Shown here: positions 47,996 through 59,182 of the stretch, piece by piece
How the letters are laid out: each line of letters starts with the position of its first letter
How positions within the stretch are numbered: position 1 is the first letter of the stretch
Source of the DNA: Dryomyza anilis
Taxonomy: Eukaryota; Arthropoda; Insecta; Diptera; Dryomyzidae
DNA: 64,000 nt
Assembly: GCA_951804985.1 (NCBI GenBank)
Contig: OX638133.1
Location: 7,398,501 to 7,462,500, forward strand
Direction of reading: 5' to 3'
Made by a program: the position numbers and the translations under genes
The notes under the pieces: generated by a model
The model's database searches: none
What the model was told of the DNA's origin: nothing
Seen by the model: the letters and a program-made list of their open reading frames with translations, nothing else

Positions 47996-48717
47996 TGTGC
48001 TTTTTCATAAATTATTCAAAGAATATAAAATCTGTGATGAAAAATATGCATTATCTTCTGTGTAATAAATAACAAAATATCCTCGCTTAAATCATGCATC
48101 ATTCTTATCACTTAATTTAGCCAATTATGCTTGTGTATGTAATTAAAATTTGCAATTACAAAGAGTATTTTTGATAAAAAAAATTGCTTTAATTAATCAT
48201 CCAATTGAAACAACCAAAAAAGCACCTAAAAAGGTGCAGAAAAAATTCATACAATATATGCGCACAATTAATCAGCAGTCGCTGCAGCAGCAATAGCAAT
48301 AGCAACAACAGCAAAATCAGCAACAGTAATAGTAGTAGCGGTAGCAAGAGCAAAAGCAGCGACATAAAAAGAAAAAGAAACCAAAATCGCAACAATAATA
48401 AATACAAAAGCTTAACTAAACGACTTTTGCACTTAAACATATTAATATTTATTTTATTTATTTTTTTGTATTGTTGTTGCTGCTATAAATTGTGTTGTTG
48501 CTGCCTACAAACAACATACAGATAGCAACATATTTGATTTATGAAGAAACATTTAGCAACACTGGCGAGCGATAAAAATGCGCGTGAGTTTTAAGGCTGT
48601 ATGTGTGTGATGTGTATACACTGAGAAAAAATACTCTGTTGATATAGTTTAAAATTTCTGGAATATTGGAAGAATTTTGTCACAACCGAATTGAATTACA
48701 AAAATTCTTTTTACCGC
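47996..48717. other. AT-rich DNA with CAG/CAA trinucleotide patch
   Basis: 48275-48360 has AGCAGCAATAGCAATAGCAA and similar runs. 48470-48510 has the complementary TTGTTGTTGCTGC words. The resulting Ser/Asn and Leu frames are repeat artefacts. Confidence 0.5.
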
Positions 48718-49147
48718 ATATGGCCCAAAACGCAGCTTATCACCTGCCATTTTACGCATTTTTCAACATATATTGCTCGAAAACATATGAAATCAAATAA
48801 TTTTATTATTTTTTATAAATTTATCTAAAAATACACTTTTGTGGTAAGATTTTCTATCTACATAAAAATTTGTGTATGCCTTGTTATTTAGGAATTATGA
48901 ACGTTTAAAAATGATTACTACGTTACAATGTACGATGAAACGTAGCAAACAATGTTAAACGTTCGTAACTCCGAAATAACAAGGCTCACAAAAATTTTTA
49001 TATACATAGAAAATCTTACCACAAAAGTGTACTTTTAGATACATTTATAAAAAATATTAAAAGTATTTGATTTCATATGTTTTCGAAGCAATATATGTTG
49101 AAAAATGCGTAAAAATGGCAGGTGATAGGCTGCGTTTTGGGCCATAT
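48718..49147. repeat. Palindromic foldback element, about 430 bp
   Basis: Arms of about 200 bp: ATATGGCCCAAAACGCAGCT at the left and GCTGCGTTTTGGGCCATAT at the right, with TTGTGGTAAGATTTTCTAT/ATAGAAAATCTTACCACAA inside. The short centre is near 48925. Mismatches are few and scattered, so the palindrome is moderately young. No ORF. Confidence 0.88.
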
Positions 49148-50555
49148 ATAAATATTTTATTTCTTTCAATTTAACCAATTCTATTTACATTTAATATTAT
49201 TGCTATAAATTGGTATTCACACAAAATTTATTCAGTTGTCATAAACTATTTTATCATACACTCAGAAAAACGATACCATAAAATGAATAGTTTTTACTAT
49301 TGAAATTAGTCAATAGTATATTAATATTAATTCAATCGGTAAATCCCATTAAATGCTACAAAATACTACACAATTATTTTTGAATTTTTGCGAAAATATT
49401 TATTTTTTTGTATGTATACTATTAAATCAATAATTTTAATCTGTGTATTCATCAGCTATATCGAATTTTGTTTTTTTAACATACAGTTTTGAAAACTACG
49501 AATGTTTGGTTGGGCCAACAGAATTATAAAGAATTTATTCAGTTCCGCAGAACCTATATAGTTAAATAAATACCACCGAAAATCCTCTTTTTTTACTTAC
49601 ATAAGATTAGAGAGAAATAAAAACTATATATGTTTTAACCAAATTCATACTTTTTAAAATAAAATTTCAATAAATTTGTCTATTTTTGATTCGGTTGTCA
49701 CACAAAGAATAGATGTACTCTAAATTGAGCCATATTAAGTATATCAAAATAACTTCCTACATTTTGATGATTGTATGCAGAGATATTTTAGAGATGCTTT
49801 TTTTTAATTTACGCAATTTTTGGTTGTGGCAACCAATTTTATTTCCTGTGTAAACATATCACACATTAATCATTTGCAAGTATTAAAAATAAGTTGGACC
49901 ATGTTGATTTGGTTGTTACAACACATTTTTTGTTCTCTGTCTACATGTATTAAGTACGATATGTTATTTTTTTTTAGGTTTAATGTTTTAGCGTTTGTCA
50001 GTTTGTGGTCTTTAATATGGCCATCATGGATTTACACCGTGCCATTTGATATCCTGCGGAGAGCAATTTTTATCAGCTGTTTCTTTACGTCATGTCGCCC
50101 CTGTCGTCGTCTCACTTTGTCTACTTGTATTAGTAGCACCTTTTAACATCCTTTTAGCATCCTTTTCGCACCTCCCAAAGTCATCATGCCATTTGGCAGC
50201 TCTAATGGCTGCCACACAACGGGTGGCATATCAATGTGGCAACACCAAAGTGTTACCCGAAACCGGAAGTTAAGCGCTAAAAATCTGCCGCTCAATGTTA
50301 AATTGTTTGTCGGGTTGTATAGCGGTATCAAGTGTAACTGAACCGTCACAGCGTGCTGTTAGTTGTGACAACGGATTTGGTTGCAATTGAAAATGGAATT
50401 TTATTTTCAAAACCTTTAAAATATTCAATCTATTGGTATAAATACAGATATTACATAACAATTTCGATGTAGTTAGGTTAAAAAGAGAGAAAAATGGTAC
50501 AACACCATGAGAAAATCGTATATATTCCTAAAATATGCTAAAAAAAAAATATAAT
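49148..50555. other. AT-rich DNA, a partial MITE and a GC-richer island
   Basis: 49257-49440 looks like a truncated family M MITE (ACACTCAGAAAAACGATACC, AAATTAGTCAATAGTATA). 49977-50350 is a GC-richer unique island. A strong acceptor-like TTATTTTTTTTTAG precedes a 54-codon open stretch, and an overlapping frame runs to 50273. The competing frames make coding status undecidable by eye. Confidence 0.35.
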
Positions 50556-50812
50556 ACACGTCCCCAGACAAAACTTTTGGCAGGCTCGAGGTAGTTTTGA
50601 AACATTTTTTGACTTATTTCAAACAGACAAAGGCGCAGTTTGTATCAAAAGCTGAATGTTTTCCACCCCTTCCCCAAATATGGCGTGAATGTGCCATTAA
50701 AATTCCACAAATATTTACAACCAGCTACACACTTCCCAAGATATTCCATTTAGTTGTGAATTTAAAGGAAATATGCCCGAAATATTGCTGAAAATGTGAA
50801 AATTGTGTATCG
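50556..50812 (+). repeat. Solo unit of the 31-kb satellite
   Basis: A single unit of about 255 bp with TTTTGGCAGGCTCGAGGTAG, CAGACAAAGGCGCAGTTTGT, AATATGGCGTGAATGTGCC and GGAAATATGCCCGAAATATT, in the same order as at 31125-32250. It lies 18 kb from the array, which argues for a mobile origin. Confidence 0.78.
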
Positions 50813-51256
50813 GGGTGTTTCCAAGTTTTTCTGAATCAATTCGTTTAAAATACATTTTAATATTTTATTAATATCTCTCATACGACCCATATTCCATATG
50901 ATGAATTATTTTAATTTTGTTTTTTTCTCAACAGAAAATTATTCACAAATTTAGTATGATTTTCCGATGGACTTCAAGATTTAAACTTGACTGGTCATAC
51001 TTTGGTCAAATCTATCCAAATTTCATTTGGGTTATTTTTAAATATTATCTGAATTATTCTAAAATACAAATGAAATAATATCTAAAACTTAAATCTGTAA
51101 AAATTTAAATTTGTATGTATAAATACATGAACATGGCCATATATATATAATTTTTAAATTTAATCAATTAATACGGAATATAGAATACGTGGTGAAATTA
51201 GTAAAATAATAAAATGTATTTTAAAATTTTAAACGAATTGATAGAGAAAAACTACG

Positions 51257-51335
51257 TAAACTCACCACACCTAAACTCACCACACCAAAACTCACCACAC
51301 CGAAACTCACCACACCAAAATTCACCACTCCAATA
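51257..51335. repeat. Short ACTCACCACAC minisatellite
   Basis: Four to five units of AAACTCACCACACC. The word is the reverse complement of the GTGTGGTGAGTTT unit filling Helitron 1. No Helitron end was found immediately beside it. Confidence 0.7.
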
Positions 51336-51404
51336 CTATCACACTAATACTCACTATAAAAAAAAACTTATCACACACAAACAAACCTCCGGAGCGAATA
51401 GTGA

Positions 51405-51550
51405 TGATCATTTGCAAGAACAAGACAAGAAATGGTAATCTTGTTCTTGCACGCTAAGTCTTGCTCTTGTTCTTGCATATATGCACATATGATCTTGTTC
51501 TTGGTCTTGTTCATGCAATACCTTTCTTGCTCTAGCTTGCAAGAATCATG
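51405..51550. repeat. CAAGAAC/GTTCTTG repeat cluster 1
   Basis: Both orientations occur: TTTGCAAGAACAAGACAAGA at the left, then CTTGTTCTTGCACGC, CTTGCTCTTGTTCTTGCATA and CTTGTTCTTGGTCTTGTTC. The inverted words can pair as a hairpin. A second cluster is at 52665-53135. Confidence 0.65.
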
Positions 51551-52084
51551 CAAAATTAAAATTTTTAAATTTTAAATAAAAGATCTACGACAAATATCTT
51601 AAACTGCATATTAATTATGAAACCAAATAGAATTTGAACACTAATTGTATTTAAGTTACTTATACAATTCCTTAAAAACAAAAAAAAATGTTTTACTAAC
51701 AAAAAAAATCCAATAACATAAAAATTTGAATTATATTTTAACAAGAATTAACTAATAAAAAAATAATTGCATAATCAAGTGAGACAATTCAAAATCTCAA
51801 GGCCTTAATAAAATTAACTTATATTTTCATAATAAATATAAGGAATATTTCGTATAGGCATATTTCTGTTTTCGTCAGAGATTAAAAAAATCCGTATGCT
51901 ACACGTACCTTATGTCAAGAGAACACAAATAATATCTTGCAGGGTAACATTTATCTTTGTGAACACAAACTCAAACGCTACATAGCGAACACTAACAAAA
52001 TGAAGAGAATACAACAATAACGAATTACGATGCGTATACACACACTTTCACAACGACAACTCTTTGATGCTATACCGTATCATC

Positions 52085-52165
52085 GCATGGCAACAAACAG
52101 ACGCATTACAACAGACAGACACATGACAACGGACAGACGCATGACAAAAGACAGTCGCATGGCAC
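52085..52165. repeat. Short ACAGACGCATGACAAC tandem repeat
   Basis: Five degenerate copies of about 18 bp (CGCATGGCAACAAACAGA, CACATGACAACGGACAGA, CGCATGACAAAAGACAG). It makes a spurious DRRMTTDR-type frame. Confidence 0.7.
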
Positions 52166-52664
52166 CACACTACATGTATGTATCTAGTGGTACAACAAAT
52201 TTTGGTACAACAATTTTTCCGCCAAAAATTCTATCAAAAGCTTGAATGCTGCTTCATTTTTGTTGTTGTTGCATTTTCAAACGAATCAGCGGATTTGTGA
52301 AAAAAACAAAAACACAAAAGACAAAAGACAATATCAGCGAAATGAGGTACACTGTGAAAATGTTCATATATTATTTTTTGTTTGTTTTATAATTTAAATG
52401 AAAAAATGCACATATAACTTAACTTAAAAATCTTCATGATTTTACAATTAACAAAAAACTATGTATAAAAGTAAAACAAAAATATTTGAAGCGACTTTTG
52501 AAGCACTTTTGAGGCTATTTACCGCTTCACAGACCTTATGCTTATATACTTTAACCTTGAAAAATAAATAAAAACACACATCTTCATTAATGTTTACGTT
52601 CATAAATATTTTGCACGCTTTCCATTGTTACTTGTAGTAATATCATGAATTCTGAATCATTAAA

Positions 52665-53135
52665 ATGATAAAAAAAACGCAAGAGTCTTGCTTTTCTTGC
52701 ATTTCCTGCAGTGTTAGTCATGCACTTGCTCTTGTTCTTGCATTTCTTATCTTGCTCTTGTTCTTGCAAGAAAATCTCGATCTTGTTCTCGCTCTTGTTC
52801 TTGCAAAAAATGCAAGAACAAGAACAATATGCAAGAACAAGAAATTTTTGATCACGACTAGTAGCGAAGTACAGGTCACTGTTTTCTAAACATAAATATT
52901 CAAATTTTCAATAAAAATTTAAATTTTCAATAAAAAAATCAAATTTTCTATAAAAATTCATATATTCTATAAACATTCAAAATTTAAAAAAAAAAAAAAC
53001 AAATTTTATAAAAAAAATCAAATTTTATAAAAACCTCAAACTTTCAATAAAAAAATCAAATTTTATAAAAAATTGCAAGAACAAGAACAATATGCAAGAA
53101 CAAGAAATTTTTAATCATGACTAGTCGCGAAGTAC
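52665..53135. repeat. CAAGAAC repeat cluster 2 with a tandem block of about 265 bp
   Basis: GCTCTTGTTCTTGCAAG words (52720-52805) face ATGCAAGAACAAGAACAATA (52808 on), an inverted pair. The block TGCAAGAACAAGAACAATAT, CGACTAGTAGCGAAGTACAG, GTCACTGTTTTCTAAAC begins at about 52810 and recurs at about 53073 with its AT-rich tail. Confidence 0.75.
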
Positions 53136-53690
53136 AGGTCACTGTTTTCTAAACATAAATATTTAAATTTTCAATAAAAATTTAAATTTTAAATAAAAAA
53201 ATTCAAATTTTCTATAAAAATTCATATATTCTATAAACATTCAAAATTTCAAAAAAAAATACAAATTTTATAAAAAAAATCAAATTTTATAAAAAATTCA
53301 AACTTTCAATTAAAAAAATCAAATTTTATAAAAAATTAAAACTTTCAATAAAAAATTCAAATTTTCCATAAAAATTCGAATTTTCAATTAAAATTTCAAT
53401 TTTCAATAAAAATTCATATTTTTTTATAAAAATTCAATTTTTTTTAAATCAATAAAAATTCAAATTTTCAACAAAATTCAAATTTTCAATAAAAATTCAA
53501 ACTTTCGATATAAATTCAAATTTTCTATAAAAATGCCAATTTACACTAAAAAAAAATTGAATTAACGATGAAAAAATCCAATTTTCAAATAAAATTCCAA
53601 TTTTCAATTAAAATTCCAATTTTCAATTCAAATAGCCATTTTCAATGAAAATTCATAATGTCAATAAAAATTCAAATACTTGGTATAAAT
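53136..53690. repeat. Degenerate TTCAATAAAAATTCAAAT array
   Basis: Units of about 17-20 bp (AATTTTCAATAAAAATTCAA and variants), continuing the tails of the preceding tandem block. Non-coding. Confidence 0.75.
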
Positions 53691-55959
53691 ACCTACTAAA
53701 ATTCTTTTTATAATAATAATAACAATAAATGCAAATATAATTGCGCTAAATCATTATTTTACTTATGCTAATCATATAAAGTTTGCTGTTACTTGATCCC
53801 GAATTTGTCAACATTTCACTCATAAACTGCACTTTAAAAAAAAAACTGTTGCCAAAGGCCAAACTGCAGCACATACTACTCTCAATTTGCCTCGACAAAC
53901 ACAGCCTAAACGTTGCCACAAAACGAATTTCCCCAAGAAGAAGATCAAGTTTCTACGCAACACTTTGGCAACTGTTTGCTGTCACAGAGGCTGAAAACTT
54001 TGCGCGCATTCAAAATTAAATTCAAATTTCTTCAAAAATGCTAAAATCAACCGCGACAAAGTTCAAGCTGCACTTCCTTCCGTGCAGCTGCCAACCAACA
54101 CACAACGCGGACGACAAATATAAAATAAAAAATGGCGCTACTTCCGCTGCACTCAGCGACAAGAATGTGCGAAAGAGCTCAAGATAGTTTAAGTGTTGGC
54201 TGTGTGACTTTTGTAGCTAAAAGAACGATGCAGATTTTATATAAAAAATGGTGAAAAAAAAAAACATTAAAACTTATAATGGACCCAAAAAAGAAAATCA
54301 TCAAAACTTTATCAACATTCTGTAGCTATTCGTTTATTGCGCATAATCCACGGCTTTGTGGGTTCAACGGCAATTGCAACAGTTGCAACGGCAACAGCAC
54401 AAAATAAAAAATCTCCATAAGTATTGCATAGCAAAACTATTTAAGGTGAAGTTCGGCTAGAGCAAAAGTCCAATAAAAGTTGGCATCTCACGCAAATGTG
54501 TTTTGTCATTCGAGATGAAACGAAACGAATGAAACGAACTGAATGGAAATGAAATGTGAAGTGAAGAAAAATATAAACTTTATGCAGCACATAAAATGAA
54601 TGAATGATGGCTGCCAGGCTTTAAGTTAGTTTAAACTTTTAAGCATTTCTTAGACTTTTTGGTGAGACGCGTCCGTCCTTTGCTATATTTACATTTTTGC
54701 AATGATAGCAAAACGAAAGTCGTCGTCGACGTCTCGTTTTAAAAGTTGCGACCTAACCGAAAATAGTTTTTGGCGTATATAGGGCTTAACAAAGAAATAT
54801 AAAGTTTTTAATTTGACAAATTTGAAATGAAATCTATGCATTAAATGTACAAAGCTTGAGTTGAAGATCTTTGAAAGATTTTTGAATTATAAACTTGGAA
54901 ATGCAGATGAATTATTTAACGTGAAAATGTATAAGTGCAAAAACTATAACAGACATTTTAGCAGGACATTTTTAGCAAAATTATGAAAAATTATTTTATT
55001 ATTTTGTAGAATTATCAATCATATTTCCTATGCATGAATGCATTTCAAGTCATTCATTTGTTTTTCGAATACTTCCTGTCTTGTACTAACAGCTTCAAAA
55101 ACAAAAATATAGGTACATGCTTTGATTATTCGTTGCACAAATGAATTCAAAACAAAGATAATCAAAACATTACTGCAGTGTACTCACAAAACATTTGTAT
55201 AGTAAAACAAAAGTGCTTGAAGTGTTTACTGCGAGTGCACCAAACATTTATACTGCGTCTCCACTAGCCATAAATTATAGTGGAGATACCATGAAAGTGT
55301 TTTTGTGATTTTTTGTTTGTTTTTGACTACCATAAATTATAAAATTTATTTAACAAATTTAATTTAGCTAATACAAGAATTCTGCACTCGTTGCATTTTA
55401 TACCATTTCTACAATTTATGTTTTGATTTTACAAAACAACACCCGCATTCAATAACATCAAGTAGTGCACATGTTTTGTTTGGAAGCTGTGCACTGTACT
55501 CATACTCGTTTAGTCCCTTGAGTTTGTTCTATTATATTATCTCTCAATTATATTAGGCGTTCAAACAGTGTGCAATGATGTAGTGTGCACTACTGTAAGT
55601 GATGAAACAATGCATTAATGCAGATGTTTAATATTTACATATATAACGAATTCTAATCAAATCAATGAAATCTCATGCAAATACAATAACAAATTACAAA
55701 AACATAAAAATTATGAAAGATGACAATTCTTCCCGTACAATTTATCGCCGAACAATAGTTCAACGAGAGATTTCTTCAATGGGCAATTCTTTCACACACA
55801 TTTCTTGCTCATAAAAAAGTCTCAAGAAAGTAATTTTTATATTTTTGAGGTAGACTTATCTTAGGGCAAGAGTTGGCCAGGAAGGAACTTTTTGAATAGT
55901 CAATGTACTTTCCGTAGAAGAATTGCCCAAAGATAAAATGTCTCGGTGTTCAATTATAA
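53691..55959. other. Unique DNA with a GC-richer island
   Basis: 53780-54770 is less AT-rich and non-repetitive. It contains a TATA-like TTTTATATAAAAAATGG near 54235 and the short ATG frame listed separately. 54780-55959 is AT-rich. No gene family recognised. Confidence 0.35.
54038..54187 (+). CDS. Unrecognised 49-residue ATG frame, weak candidate
   Basis: ATG with an A-rich context (CAAAAATG) opens a frame starting MLKSTATKFKLHFLPCSCQP and ending DKNVRKSSR, TAG at 54185-54187. Codons are GC-richer than the surroundings (GCG GAC GAC, CTC AGC GAC AAG). Basic, with no membrane segment or known motif. It may be a real micropeptide or exon, or chance within a GC-richer conserved non-coding element. 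Confidence 0.2.
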   Translation: MLKSTATKFKLHFLPCSCQPTHNADDKYKIKNGATSAALSDKNVRKSSR

Positions 55960-57039
55960 TCTTTATATATGAAACTCTTGATCCGTCTGTCAAAAACAAA
56001 AGCAAAAATCAAACACAAAAAGGAAAGCAATAGCAGGAACTAAAGCAATTACACAAAAACAAAAGGAAAATAAAAACAAAACAAAAGCAATACAAATATC
56101 AAAAGCAGAAACACAAAAACAAAATAAATACAAAAACAAAAATACAAAAGCAAAAACAAAAATAAAAAGAAATCAAAAAAACATAATCATAACCAAACAA
56201 AAAAAACAAAAGCAAAAACACAAGAGCAAAAACACAAAAACAAAACACAAAAATGAAAGCAAAGACACAAAATCAATAGCAAAAAACAAAAACACAAACA
56301 AAACCAAAACCAAAAGCAAAGGCAAAGGCAAAAGCAAAAACGCAAAATCAATAGCAAAAACACAAAAGAAAAACACAAACACAAAAATAAAAATAAAAAT
56401 AAAAGAAAAACATAAAATCAAAAACAAAAGCAAAAAAAACACAAAAACAAAATCAAAATCAAAGACACAAAAACATAAGCAAAAACACAAAATAAAAAAA
56501 AACAAAAAGAAAAGCAAAAACACAAAAAAAAAAGAAGCAAAACACAAAAGTAAAACACAAAAACAGGAAATTAGAAATAAAAGCAAAAACTCAAAACAAA
56601 AACTAAAACGAAACACAAAAGTAAAACACAAAATACAAAAGCAAAAACAGAAACAGAAACAGAAAATTAAAAATAAAAGCAAAAACACAAAGCAAAAACA
56701 CAACAAAAAACACAAAAATCTTTGCAGGGGTCGTGCACCGGTCCAAAGACACAAAAAAACATAAACAAAAGCAATGACTCAAATCAAAAGCCTAAATACA
56801 AAAAAAATAAGAGAAAAACAAAAGCATATATACAACATCAAAAGCAAAAACAAAAAAGCAAAAACACAAAAACTGAACAAAAAAATGAAAACAAAAAAAC
56901 AAATTTTGAATATATATTAGAACCCACCAAACAAACACAATTATCGAAAATAAATAATAAAAATGTTCTTTATATTAATAAAATCACTCCATATCCTTGC
57001 ATTCATAAAATCTTTGCACGAGTCGTGCACAGTAACTAA
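55960..57039 (+). mobile_element. Non-autonomous Helitron, copy 2
   Basis: Starts TCTTTATATATGAAACTCTT directly after an A. Ends GTGCACAGTAACTAA (CTRR = CTAA at 57036-57039) directly before a T. The hairpin GCACGAGTCGTGC (57016-57028) sits 7 nt upstream of CTAA and is identical to that of Helitron 1. The 5' end also shares TCTNTATATAT and the CGTCTGTC word. The interior (55985-56935) is ACAAAAGCAAAAACACAAA-type low-complexity repeat, source of a spurious 193-codon minus-strand frame. A second, imperfect terminator-like hairpin lies at 56721-56740. No Rep/helicase. Confidence 0.87.
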
Positions 57040-57164
57040 TTATCGGAGAAGAATTATCCGTAACGAAAAAAAATAAAAGGCAAACAAAAACAAAATAAAA
57101 CAAAAATTAAAGTAGGTACACAAAATCTGAAAAAAAAGCCATACTCTAAAACTTAATCACCAGT

Positions 57165-57320
57165 TTTTTTGGCACAAAATATCGTTAAAAATGGCAGGCA
57201 AAATGGCACAAAACAGTAAAAATGGCACAAAAAAAGTCAAAAAAATGGCACAAAATAGTCAAAAATGGCAAAAAATGTAAACAAAAATGACACAAAAATA
57301 GTCAAAAAATGGAAAAAAAA
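57165..57320. repeat. AATGGCACAAAATAGTCAAA minisatellite
   Basis: Six or seven degenerate units of about 20 bp (AAAATGGCACAAAA followed by AGTCAAAA). It starts about 125 bp after the Helitron 2 end. Confidence 0.7.
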
Positions 57321-57774
57321 AAACTTTATAAAATTTTTCAATGAACTATTTTTGTTTACAATCATCGATATCTCTTTTACATGGTCTAATATTTATTTCG
57401 TTAATTTCATTCACAAAAATAAGAACATACAAAAATAAGTACACTAGAAAAGGACGTCATATATTTTTAATACAACCAGAAAATCGAAAATAATATTTAA
57501 AAAAGGTTTGCCAGAGTGTTAAAAAGGCATTTTTGGGCAAAGTATTTTAAAATTGGCAAGTTAACAAAATAATTGAAAAAATGGCCAAAATTACATTTTT
57601 TTTGCAAAAGTAAAAGAAAACTTGCCCTGTTAATCACATTCGTTTTAAAATCTAGAATTTGTGGAATGCCCCTAAAAGTATGCAGTATTTGCAGTGTGAA
57701 ATACAATGTGAAATTCTTAAAACATACATCTTGGGGCAACATTTAACCTTTAAACAGGCATTTTAACTATGTCA

Positions 57775-57900
57775 CCGTGCCATATTATTCATAGTCGTTT
57801 TTTAAGCGACAACATTGTATAAAATGAAAATAAGCAGTAGTAATGTTGATAGAAATAAGTTATTGACTTTAGCAAGTACAACATACCATTTCAAACGAGA
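57775..57900 (+). repeat. Dispersed repeat related to 35925-36045
   Basis: ATTATTCATAGTCG, GCGACAACATT and AATAAGCAGTAGTAATGTTG in the same order as at 35925. A weak inverse echo (ATAGTTCATAGGCGC at 58598) suggests the element may extend to about 58640. Confidence 0.5.
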
Positions 57901-58957
57901 ACTGTACAAACGAACAAATAAATTTCCTTTAGACGAATAAGTTATAAAAAAAAAAATATAAATATTAAAAAATATAACATAATATGAAAAAAAAATCTAA
58001 ATAAAAAAATAACATTTGTTTTAAATTTTAATAAAGTTGTTTAAAATTTTTGATAATTACAATTATTTTAAATTTAAATGAAATTGTTTAAAGATATGTT
58101 TTATTGTCGTTTCTTATTAATTTTAATACAATTTCATTTAATTTTAACACATTTTTCCCTCAGCCAAAACTAATTTTAACTCTAAGAAAAATCAAAACAA
58201 TTTGTATTTATATTGACTTTGAAATTAAAACACAAATTGTTTAAAAGAAATGTATTTAAATTAAACGTTTTAGGAGTCGCTTAAATGCATAGTGATTAAA
58301 AAAAAAATAGTTAGATGCAGAATTCTAACTAGAAAAAAATAATGACTGTCTTCAAAACAAATCCAAACACAAATTACATTTAATTTAAATACGTTGGCAC
58401 ATAATCAAAGACAATTTTAAGTCAACTTTAAAAATAAATTCGACTTTTTTGAAAAATTATGTATAGGAGAAATGGTCAAAAAGCAGATTTATTTTCTATA
58501 TTTATGCGCCATTTTATTTAAAAATGGAGCAACCACAAAATACCAGTATATACGCATTAAACTGATACTTTGTGTTGTTTGTGTATCACCCTGCTCATAT
58601 AGTTCATAGGCGCTTTTTCAAAGAAAGATGTTATTTAATAAAAAATGTAAATAGTAGTTATAACACTAAACAAGTGGTTATAACACAAGTATGATTTTCC
58701 GATGGCCATATAAGATTATAATCACGAACTCATACGCAGTTTTTTCATAGTGCCAAAGAGTTATTACGTAAAATAAATATATGACAATTTTCGTGTTTTT
58801 TTACATATTTTAGACTTTACCTTTTTACAGATTTGAGTTTTATAACTGATTTATTATAATTTTCTCTCTTTTAAGTGACATTTTGACGGTGAAGTTAGGA
58901 TGGTGCTTGGATCCAAAGACGGCAACACAGCAATGATATATTTCTCTTCTTTTCTCT
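57901..58957. other. AT-rich spacer
   Basis: AT-rich DNA with no recognised gene. It may be the inside of the repeat starting at 57775. Confidence 0.4.
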
Positions 58958-59182
58958 TACACCCAGAAAAAAAAATCGCTGAAATACCATTAAAATTGGT
59001 CAATGGGACAATTATTGATTTAATAGTATACAAAAAATAAAATTTTCCACATAAACTCAATGGCTATGTCATGGTATTTTCTAGTATTTAATGGTATTTT
59101 CCGATTAAAATAATTATTTATCCTATTGACTATTATTAATAGTAAAAAACTATTATTTATATAGTGATTTTTTCTGGGTGTA
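58958..59182 (+). mobile_element. MITE family M, best-preserved copy
   Basis: 225 bp. TACACCCAGAAAAAAAAATC to GTGATTTTTTCTGGGTGTA, inverted termini of about 20 bp including the flanking TA. The interior has ATTGGTCAATGGGACAATTA, ATGGTATTTTCTAGTATTTA and TAAAAAACTATTATTTATA. The TA flanks suggest Tc1/mariner-type insertion. Non-coding. Confidence 0.82.

Noticed and set aside
48189..48525. Leu-rich or Ser/Asn-rich frames
   Set aside because: Both strands of a CAG/CAA trinucleotide repeat patch; no exon boundaries or conserved motif.
56173..56754. 193-codon Phe/Cys/Leu-rich minus-strand frame
   Set aside because: Translation of the ACAAAAGC low-complexity filler inside Helitron 2.
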